From Bacillus sp. V3B (GTDB lineage Bacteria; Bacillota; Bacilli; Bacillales; Cytobacillaceae): a DNA stretch of 48,626 bases. Each line of letters starts with the position of its first letter. The first letter of the stretch is position 1. Positions 42,967 through 48,626 of the stretch are shown one piece after another. Location: positions 1 through 48,626 of the forward strand of contig NZ_JAETXM010000028.1 in the NCBI RefSeq assembly GCF_024494465.1, in the 5' to 3' direction. Below the pieces are notes generated by a model that was not told the DNA's origin, ran no database searches, and worked only from the letters and a program-made list of their open reading frames with translations. The position numbers and the translations under genes are program-made.

Positions 42967-43806
42967 ATGAATGCCAAAACCATTCAAATCTTCTTACCAG
43001 ATGGTTCTCCAAGAAGTATCCGTATTGCTGAAATTACAAGCAGAATTGCTAAAGTCATATTAATTCCACGAAATAAATTGGAAGAAGCCGCAAATCGGAA
43101 TGAATTAAACAATGTAGGAATTTACTTTTTGTTCGGATCTTCGAATGAAAAGGCGAAAGATTTAGTGTACATTGGTGAGGCAGAAGATTGTTATAAACGA
43201 TTGAAGCAGCATAATAAAGCGAAGGGCTTTTGGAATGTTGCTTTAGTTGTTGTGTCAAAAACAAATAGTTTTACAAAATCTCATGTAAAATACTTAGAGC
43301 ATTTTGCGTATAAGAAGGCAAAAGAAATAGGTCGTTATGAAGTAGTAAATGATACCATTCCAAATGAGCCTTTCGTTACAGAGTCGATGCATGCAGATCT
43401 AATGGATCATTTTGAAACGACAAAAATATTGCTTTCTACATTGGGCTATCCATTATTTGAAGAAGTACATAGAAATGTAGTTACTAAGGAAGTTTTAGTT
43501 TGTAAAGGTAGAGATGCATATGCGACGGGTGAATATACGGATGATGGGTTAGTCGTTTATAAAGGATCGACCGCCAATTTTGAAGAAACTCGTACTGCGG
43601 GTCCATGGGTGAGGAATCTACGTGAAAAATTACTTAATAGTGGCGTTCTAGAACAGAAGGAACATGTATTTATCTTTACGTCAGATTATGTATTTAGTTC
43701 ACCAAGTGCAGCTGCTGCAGCTGTTTTAGGTCGCAGAGCGAATGGCTGGACAGAATGGAAGGATAAAGAGGGGAGAACACTTGATGAATTAAAACGAAAA
43801 GAGTGA
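42967..43806 (+). CDS. GIY-YIG nuclease domain protein with C-terminal DUF4357-like region
   Basis: About 279 residues. A GIY-YIG core lies near 45-130: GIYFLFG, then LVYIGEAEDCYKRLKQH with the Tyr, Gly and Arg of the fold, then the glutamate in YLEHFAYKKAKE. The C-terminal part (SSPSAAAAAVLGRRANGWTE) is the DUF4357-type tail found in many GIY-YIG proteins of defence islands. ATG at 42967 is chosen because homologous starts usually read MxxKTIQIFLPDG; AGGTG is 11 nt upstream. It precedes the MazG-like gene by 38 nt on the same strand. It could be the nuclease arm of a four-gene system or an independent gene. Confidence 0.82.
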   Translation: MNAKTIQIFLPDGSPRSIRIAEITSRIAKVILIPRNKLEEAANRNELNNVGIYFLFGSSNEKAKDLVYIGEAEDCYKRLKQHNKAKGFWNVALVVVSKTNSFTKSHVKYLEHFAYKKAKEIGRYEVVNDTIPNEPFVTESMHADLMDHFETTKILLSTLGYPLFEEVHRNVVTKEVLVCKGRDAYATGEYTDDGLVVYKGSTANFEETRTAGPWVRNLREKLLNSGVLEQKEHVFIFTSDYVFSSPSAAAAAVLGRRANGWTEWKDKEGRTLDELKRKE

Positions 43807-43844
43807 CATTTATAAGATATTAATCAATCTATGGAGGTCCGACA

Positions 43845-44171
43845 ATGCCAATCCACAACAAACTAGTCCGAAACAAAATTCCGCAAATTATACAGGATGC
43901 TGGAAAAACACCAGTCACTAAGATTCTAAATGAGGCAGAATACATAATGGAGCTTCACAAAAAGAGTGACGAAGAGTTAAAAGAATACTTAGCTGCTGAA
44001 ACAAACGAAGCGGCCTTAGAAGAATTAGCAGACCTCCTTGAAATCATCCATGCGCTCGCAAAAACTCACGATTCTTCTATAGAAGAAGTCGAAAAAATCC
44101 GTGTGGAGAAAGCTGCTAAAAGGGGAGGCTTCTCTGATAAAGTCTTTTTAATAGAGGTTAAAGATGACTAA
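43845..44171 (+). CDS. MazG-like all-alpha NTP pyrophosphatase (COG4997 type)
   Basis: 108 residues. The start HNKLVRNKIPQIIQDAGKTP and the acidic helix EALEELADLLEIIHALAK with the E-x2-D pattern are typical of house-cleaning nucleoside triphosphate pyrophosphohydrolases. These hydrolyse non-canonical or excess NTPs to NMP and PPi. GGAGG precedes the ATG. The last 8 nt overlap the start of the PLD-helicase gene, so translation is coupled. The tail of a second copy is preserved in the broken module at 20725. In this setting the enzyme may consume or make a nucleotide signal or deplete NTPs; this is inference. Confidence 0.85.
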   Translation: MPIHNKLVRNKIPQIIQDAGKTPVTKILNEAEYIMELHKKSDEELKEYLAAETNEAALEELADLLEIIHALAKTHDSSIEEVEKIRVEKAAKRGGFSDKVFLIEVKDD

Positions 44172-46599
44172 AGAGAAAGTACAACTGATAACAGAAAGAT
44201 TGATTGATCATCTGATTACCGAAATCGACCGAGCGAAAAGCATTTATATTTTAACTTCCTTTGCCATGAAATCTGGTGTAAATGTTATTAGTTCTGTATT
44301 AAAAAGGGCGGCTGAGCGTGGAGTCGATATCAAAATCTGTACAGGGGACTATCTTTTTGTTACCCAGCCAGAAGCACTAATGGCTTTAATTGATATTTAT
44401 CCTACTATCGAAGTTCGTCTGTGGCAGAGTAATGGTGTTTCTTTTCATCCAAAAGCTTATATTTTTCAATATGATGATAGTGGCACATTAATTGTGGGTT
44501 CTTCTAATCTCTCTCGATCAGCCTTAACTTCAGGTATTGAATGGAATCTTTCGCTCGATAAAGAAGTCGGACCAGAGGCCTATGACCACGCTGTTAAAAC
44601 ATACATAGAAGACATTTTTTATAGTGATCAAACAGTACCGGTTAATGATGAAACGATTAAGAATTATCGGGACCGTTATGAAAAATATCATCAAAAGCAT
44701 GATAACTTGGTGACGACTTGGACGGAGCTAGAAGAGATCGAATTGATGCTTCCAGCCGATCATAAGGCTGAAGCTGAAGTAGTAATGGAAACTCCAGAAA
44801 CATATGGAGAAATCAAACCTCGATTTGCTCAACCAGAAGCACTGGAACAGCTAGAAACGACATTAGAAGAAGGCTATCATAGTGCCCTTGTTGTTATGGC
44901 GACTGGATTAGGAAAAACGTATTTAGCTGGATTCTTTGCGGAGAAGTTTAAAAGAACACTTTTCATTGCCCATCGTGAGGAGATTTTGCATCAAGCAAAA
45001 CGTTCTTTTGGGCAGATTATGCCAGATCGAAATAGCGGTATCTATAACGGAAAAGTGAAGGATGCTGAAGCAGATAGTATTTTTGCATCCATTTCTACAC
45101 TAAGCATGAAGCATCATTTAGAGGTTTTTCAGCCGGACACGTTTGACTTAATCATTATCGATGAGTTTCATCACGCAGCTGCCACTACCTATCAGCGAGT
45201 GCTTGATTATTTTAAACCGCAGTTCCTGCTTGGCATTACGGCAACACCGGATCGCAATGATAATAAAGATGTGTATGCGATTTGTAACGGGAATGTGGCC
45301 TATCGGATTGATTTTTTGGAAGCGATTCAAAGGCAGTGGCTCGCTCCGTTTAAATATGTCGGCGTTTATGATGATACAGACTATTCCCAATTAACCTGGC
45401 TTGGGACGCGCTACGCCGAAGAGGATTTATTGAAAGTTCAATTGCGTGAAGAGATGGCAGAAAGTATTTTGCAGGCATGGAAGGAGCATAAACAAACGCG
45501 AACCATTGTCTTTTGTTCGTCCATTCGCCAAGCCGTATTTTTATCGAGTTATTTTAATCAGCAAGGCTTTAAAACCGTTAGTTTGCATTCAAAGCAAATG
45601 GATATAAGTAGAAGCAAAGCGATTAACTTACTTGAAAAAGGTGAGCTAGATGCCATTTTCACGGTTGACTTGTTCAATGAAGGGGTCGATATTCCGGCAG
45701 TCGATACGTTGCTTTTTGTCCGGCCAACGGAGTCATTAACTGTTTTTACCCAGCAAGTAGGGCGTGGTCTCCGACTTTATCCTGAGAAAGAATCCTGTGT
45801 CATCATTGATCTGATCGGAAATTATCGTAATGCTGATATCAAGCTTAGTGTATTTGATACAAACCATGAAGCTAAGAAGAAAAATGCGATCATTGAACCG
45901 ACTGTTCCACAGCTATGTTCGTTTGATTTGGATATTAGGGCCATTAACTTACTCAAAGAAATGACACGGAAAAAACATCCACGCAGACAGAAGCTGTATG
46001 ATGATTATTTTGCTCTCAAACAAGAACTCGGCAGAAGGCCGTCCTATCTGGAATTGCATTTAAAAGGCGGGTCTGAAGCTTCTGTTTATAAACAAGAGTT
46101 TCAGTCTTATGTTGGTTTTCTATTATGGGCGGGAGAACTTTCGGGTCGGGAACAAGAAGTGTTTCGCCGCTATGAAGCATGGATCGTTGAAGTAGAAAAG
46201 ACGGTCATGTCTAAAAGCTATAAGATGGTCGTGTTGAAAGTGATGCTTGATCGAGGGGTGGATCAATGGTTTCAGCCTATTACTCCTTCAGAGGCCGCAT
46301 CAACATTTCACCATTATTTGACGGGAAAAGAATATCGTAAACGAATTGATCTTTCTGATAAAGCAGGCAAACAACTGTGGGAGTATCATGAAGACAAAGT
46401 GAGTAAATTAATTGCTAGAATGCCGATGTCGAAGTGGAGTGGTAGTTCGAAGGGGTTAATCACTTTTGAGAATAGTGTATTTCAGCTTCATTTTGATATA
46501 GTAGAAGAAGATCGCGAAATTCTCTACCAATGGACGAAAGAAATTTGTGAATACCGTCTGCATCAGTATTTTGAGCGGAGAGATAAGCGGGAAAACTAA
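44164..46599 (+). CDS. PLD-nuclease / SF2 helicase fusion with extended C terminus
   Basis: 811 residues. Residues 10-160 form a phospholipase-D-type nuclease domain: HPKAYIF with HxK at 95-97 and GSSNLSRSAL from 112. Residues about 220-560 are an SF2 helicase: Walker A MATGLGKT near 244-251, DEFHH near 333, GITATPDR, and motif VI QQVGRGLRL near 529. A C-terminal region of about 230 residues (KSYKMVVLKVMLDRGVDQWF, LIARMPMSKWS) is unassigned. PLD-SF2 fusions resemble stand-alone restriction or repair effectors (compare DUF3427-type helicases). It starts inside the MazG-like gene and is followed 36 nt later by the HIT gene. A decayed copy is at 20751-23604. Confidence 0.88.
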   Translation: MTKEKVQLITERLIDHLITEIDRAKSIYILTSFAMKSGVNVISSVLKRAAERGVDIKICTGDYLFVTQPEALMALIDIYPTIEVRLWQSNGVSFHPKAYIFQYDDSGTLIVGSSNLSRSALTSGIEWNLSLDKEVGPEAYDHAVKTYIEDIFYSDQTVPVNDETIKNYRDRYEKYHQKHDNLVTTWTELEEIELMLPADHKAEAEVVMETPETYGEIKPRFAQPEALEQLETTLEEGYHSALVVMATGLGKTYLAGFFAEKFKRTLFIAHREEILHQAKRSFGQIMPDRNSGIYNGKVKDAEADSIFASISTLSMKHHLEVFQPDTFDLIIIDEFHHAAATTYQRVLDYFKPQFLLGITATPDRNDNKDVYAICNGNVAYRIDFLEAIQRQWLAPFKYVGVYDDTDYSQLTWLGTRYAEEDLLKVQLREEMAESILQAWKEHKQTRTIVFCSSIRQAVFLSSYFNQQGFKTVSLHSKQMDISRSKAINLLEKGELDAIFTVDLFNEGVDIPAVDTLLFVRPTESLTVFTQQVGRGLRLYPEKESCVIIDLIGNYRNADIKLSVFDTNHEAKKKNAIIEPTVPQLCSFDLDIRAINLLKEMTRKKHPRRQKLYDDYFALKQELGRRPSYLELHLKGGSEASVYKQEFQSYVGFLLWAGELSGREQEVFRRYEAWIVEVEKTVMSKSYKMVVLKVMLDRGVDQWFQPITPSEAASTFHHYLTGKEYRKRIDLSDKAGKQLWEYHEDKVSKLIARMPMSKWSGSSKGLITFENSVFQLHFDIVEEDREILYQWTKEICEYRLHQYFERRDKREN

Positions 46600-46635
46600 A
46601 GGTAGAAATAAATCAAATTCATTGAGGTAACAGTC

Positions 46636-46998
46636 ATGACATGTGTTTTTTGCCAGATAAACAATAGCGTATTAGAAAACGATCTTGCTATTGCTTTTTA
46701 TGATAAATATCCAGTAAACAAAGGTCATCTCCTCATCATTCCTAAAAGACATGTTGAGCAGTATTTTGATGTAACTGATCAAGAGAGAAGTGCCATTGAT
46801 CAATTATTATTTGAGGGCAAAAAGATGATAGACGAAAAATATCAACCAGATGGATATAATATTGGCATCAACTGTGGGGAAGCTGGTGGCCAAACGATTT
46901 TCCATGTACATGTTCATCTCATTCCTCGATTCAAGGGGGATATGGAAGATCCTCGAGGTGGTGTTCGAGGAGTTATTCCTGAGAAACGTATGTATTAG
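46636..46998 (+). CDS. HIT-family nucleotide hydrolase/transferase
   Basis: 120 residues, complete. The zinc-type start CVFCQI, the block NKGHLLIIPKRHVEQYFDV and the triad HVHVHLIPR followed by GDMEDPRGGVRGVIP mark a bacterial Hit-like protein. HIT enzymes cleave phosphoramidates, dinucleoside polyphosphates or AMP-linked adducts. Third gene of the coupled MazG/PLD-helicase run; GAGGTAA precedes the ATG. Two broken relatives stand behind other helicase genes in the window, so the pairing is not accidental. Which nucleotide adduct is involved is unknown. Confidence 0.88.
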   Translation: MTCVFCQINNSVLENDLAIAFYDKYPVNKGHLLIIPKRHVEQYFDVTDQERSAIDQLLFEGKKMIDEKYQPDGYNIGINCGEAGGQTIFHVHVHLIPRFKGDMEDPRGGVRGVIPEKRMY

Positions 46999-47114
46999 TA
47001 TAATTAATTTGAGACATTTTCTAGTCGAATTCAACAAGGATTCTATTTTATTTGAAAAAAAGGTTAACTCGTATAATAAATTGTACCCTTTGTAAAGGAC
47101 ATTTTTGAAAAAGG

Positions 47115-47340
47115 TCATGCCACATGGAGAAGATGATTTCTATATTGTACAGGAGTCATCTTCTTTAAGTTCCATTGGTACCTGAAATTGTTATAGTACG
47201 TCATATATCTTTTGATTTCTCTTTTAAGTTCTTCCAGCGTATTACACGGCTTTATATAGGCTTAATCTTTGAAGTGACCAAAGAAAGACTCCTGGGGAGC
47301 GTTATCCCAACAGTTTCCTCTCTTGGCTCCTGACGTAAAA
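47115..47340 (-). pseudogene. IS3-family transposase (OrfB) C-terminal remnant
   Basis: The minus-strand reading GNCWDNAPQESFFGHFKD, stop, AYIKPCNTLEELKREIKRYM, then TYYNNFRYQWNLKKMTPVQY matches the C-terminal end of IS3 OrfB, with the catalytic E in PQESFFG. One codon has become TAA, and everything upstream of the glutamate motif is lost. It is a different IS3 subgroup from the element at the left end. Confidence 0.8.
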
Positions 47341-47349
47341 CCATATTTT

Positions 47350-47491
47350 GTGGATGGTTTGTTGTATGTCCTGGCATAGTTGTGTCAAAACCAGATTTTG
47401 ATAATTTAAAGTCATCTTGAAACTCACTTACGTTTTGTTGAACCATTTTAAAGTCCTCGTTCAAAATCTCATTATGGTTTTCATTTTGCAT
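47350..47491 (-). pseudogene. 5' part of an unidentified gene cut by the IS remnant
   Basis: An ORF with a good ribosome binding site (GAGGTGG) starts at 47491 with MQNENHNEILNEDFKMVQQN and is hydrophilic. From about 47350 it runs into the IS3 remnant in a shadow frame, so the natural 3' end is missing. Family unknown. Confidence 0.4.
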
Positions 47492-47607
47492 GTTTCCACC
47501 TCTATTATACTTTTTATCACTACTTTTACCCTGCTTAATTTCTCCCTTTTCAGATTAATTATGTATAAGAAGAAAGAAGGAATTTATTTTAGATAGAAAT
47601 TACATAT

Positions 47608-47814
47608 GTAAGAAAGGTTAGAGTTTTTATTCGAGCGTCAGAAACAAAAACAAATCGAATTAGAAAAAAAGATTATGTTCTTTTATTTGGTGAATGTAGA
47701 AGGCGAAGTGTCTCGTTTTTGTTGAAGTAAAGGGCAGAATACTTCAACAAGACCTGATCCGTTTTTTTGAAAAGAAGACATTAATAAAAGATAAATGTAA
47801 TAGTATGGACTAAT
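47608..47814 (+). pseudogene. Frameshifted fragment of an unknown gene
   Basis: The reading RLEFLFERQKQKQIELEKKI then FYLVNVEGEVSR stops, and after a one-base shift FVEVKGRILQQDLIRFFEKK continues to a TAA near 47812. It is helical and charged, with no start in good context. Not assigned. Confidence 0.35.
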
Positions 47815-47846
47815 TTGATGCACTGATTTAAGGAGGCTCAATTTAT

Positions 47847-48050
47847 ATGGTAAATTGGGGTCAAATTAGAGAAAGGGGGAAAGTACGATTTGTCTTGTTG
47901 TATGGAGTGGTTCTATCAATACCATTGGTTCTTGACTATTATATAATTAAGTTTCTTCTTAATTCATTTCGATTAGAGTTTGCTTTTATAGAACTTTTAT
48001 TGTTTGGATTACTTGTATTTTCCACGTCAAATTGTGATTATATATGTTAA
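47847..48050 (+). CDS. Small membrane protein, 67 residues
   Basis: It begins MVNWGQIRERGKVRFVLLYG, then a hydrophobic helix (VVLSIPLVLDYYIIKFLL) and a second one (FIELLLFGLLVF). AAGGAGG precedes the ATG at good distance. This type of short two-helix protein is common in Bacillus and not characterised. The polar ending STSNCDYIC after the second helix, with an open stretch in another frame behind it, suggests that the natural C terminus was lost by a frameshift. Confidence 0.6.
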   Translation: MVNWGQIRERGKVRFVLLYGVVLSIPLVLDYYIIKFLLNSFRLEFAFIELLLFGLLVFSTSNCDYIC

Positions 48051-48096
48051 TTGGATTTGGGGCTATTGTAACAAAGCGATTATAGAAAGTATTAAA

Positions 48097-48120
48097 GAAC
48101 CGCACTTTAATATGCGGTTC
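48097..48120. other. Perfect 8-bp hairpin without T-tail
   Basis: GAACCGCA (48097-48104) and TGCGGTTC (48113-48120) pair over an 8-nt loop. No U-run follows, so termination is not supported. Function unknown. Confidence 0.4.
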
Positions 48121-48270
48121 AAGCTGGCTCAAGGATATAGCTAGCATTTAGATGAATATAGGCGCCTTCAAATCACTATCATGAATATAAATAGTAAACT
48201 TTAAGGTGGATGTATCATTTTATGTTCTTTTCCGATACCTAATACTTTACTTTAAGTTACTATGTCTGCA

Positions 48271-48414
48271 TTAAAAATCATCATTGTAATCATAGCGAAA
48301 TCCGTCTTTTTGGGTAGAGACACTCTCTTTTATCTGCGAATTGTCCGTTTTATTTTGTAAAACCTGTTCCTTACTGTTTATTTTATTATTTTGTTGTCTT
48401 TTGTTTGTCTTCAT
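48271..48414 (-). CDS. Small hydrophilic protein, 47 residues
   Basis: ATG at 48414 is preceded by AGGAGG at good spacing. The product begins MKTNKRQQNNKINSKEQVLQ and ends in the aromatic-acidic tail GFRYDYNDDF. It is asparagine- and glutamine-rich with no hydrophobic core, like many small sporulation-associated or disordered Bacillus proteins; I do not recognise the family. It appears to stand alone. Confidence 0.55.
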   Translation of the reverse strand: MKTNKRQQNNKINSKEQVLQNKTDNSQIKESVSTQKDGFRYDYNDDF

Positions 48415-48500
48415 TTAGGTAAGCCTCCTAATATCTTTTTTCACCACCTATTATCCCTAGAAAATCTTCTTATTATTCAGGTTCGTCGAGTTACAGATTC

Positions 48501-48591
48501 CCCGAACGAGAAAGCCCACTTCTTCAGATATGGGATGAAAGTGAGGTCGAACCAGGCGTGTCTTATGATACGTTAAGGGTTCGATTTTTTT
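48501..48591 (+). mobile_element. Possible right end of an IS200/IS605-type element with terminator
   Basis: GAGAAAGCCCACTTCTTCAG is followed by ATATGGGATGAAAGTGAGG, a form (CCCA...TGGG then GATGAAAG) I associate with right ends and guide-RNA scaffolds of tnpB-carrying elements. A hairpin follows: TCGAACC (48547-48553) with GGTTCGA (48578-48584), an inner CGTGTC/GATACG pairing and seven T. No tnpB or tnpA is visible upstream, so it would be a solitary relic. The hairpin with its T-run is solid as a terminator; the element identity is uncertain. Confidence 0.4.
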
Positions 48592-48626
48592 AATTTTTAA
48601 TCAATTTGACTATCGCAAGAACATTA

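Noticed and set aside
48097-48120. Hairpin considered as a group II intron domain V
   Set aside because: Lacks the conserved AGC catalytic triad and bulge; stem is only 8 bp.
1-48626. CRISPR array, tRNA or integrase/att sites marking a classical genomic island
   Set aside because: No regularly spaced repeats, cloverleaf or tyrosine/serine recombinase sequence was found; the repeats seen are single palindromes and gene duplicates.

Overview
The window looks like chromosomal DNA of a Bacillaceae member (Bacillus or Peribacillus-like). The grounds are low GC, strong AGGAGG-type ribosome binding sites, frequent GTG/TTG starts, a ytoQ orthologue, a rhomboid protease and a group II intron stub placed just behind a terminator. 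No rRNA, tRNA, CRISPR array, integrase or phage structural gene was recognised. All functions below are read by eye from translated sequence, without database searches.

Layout. (1) 1-1205: wreck of an IS3-family element. (2) 1275-5283, minus strand: a three-gene operon of a small acidic protein, a DndD-type SMC-like ATPase and a HerA/FtsK-type ATPase, without sulfur-transfer genes. (3) 5284-7760: a small DNA-binding-like protein, a terminator, the 5' stub of a group II intron and gene fragments. (4) 7771-11266, minus: a McrBC type IV restriction pair whose McrB carries two EVE-like domains. (5) 11340-24000: an SF2 helicase-HNH fusion, a secreted YHYH/Excalibur-like protein with a coupled small ORF, a NERD-UvrD helicase followed by a broken HIT gene, a one-piece GmrSD-like DUF262/HNH enzyme, and a decayed copy of a MazG / PLD-SF2 helicase / HIT module with ytoQ lodged in it. 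(6) 24038-25050: a frameshifted SEC-C protein. (7) 25516-40339: a catabolic island with a GntR/FCD regulator, a creatinase-like M24 protein, HyuA/HyuB hydantoinase, an RbsBAC-type ABC importer, a two-subunit Rieske dioxygenase, a glutamine-synthetase-like gamma-glutamylamide synthetase, a small protein and a class I amidotransferase-like hydrolase. (8) 40340-42782: remnants, a rhomboid gene with an in-frame stop, and a decayed copy of the helicase-HNH gene. (9) 42967-46998: an intact four-gene run of GIY-YIG nuclease, MazG-like pyrophosphatase, PLD-SF2 helicase and HIT hydrolase. (10) 46999-48626: transposase remnant, small ORFs and a possible IS200/IS605-type right end.

How it fits together. 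The two sides of the catabolic island carry the same defence-type genes in the same order and orientation (rhomboid 5' end, helicase-HNH, MazG, PLD-helicase, HIT), with different members broken on each side. This suggests segmental duplication followed by reciprocal decay, and gives direct repeats about 22.8 kb apart around the catabolic genes. The best candidates for undescribed systems are the GIY-YIG/MazG/PLD-helicase/HIT cluster and the reduced Dnd-like operon. The catabolic genes suggest import and degradation of a nitrogenous compound: the synthetase, hydrolase and dioxygenase parallel the aniline/isopropylamine gamma-glutamylation routes, while HyuAB plus the creatinase-like protein recall creatinine/hydantoin breakdown. 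The substrate cannot be read from the sequence.
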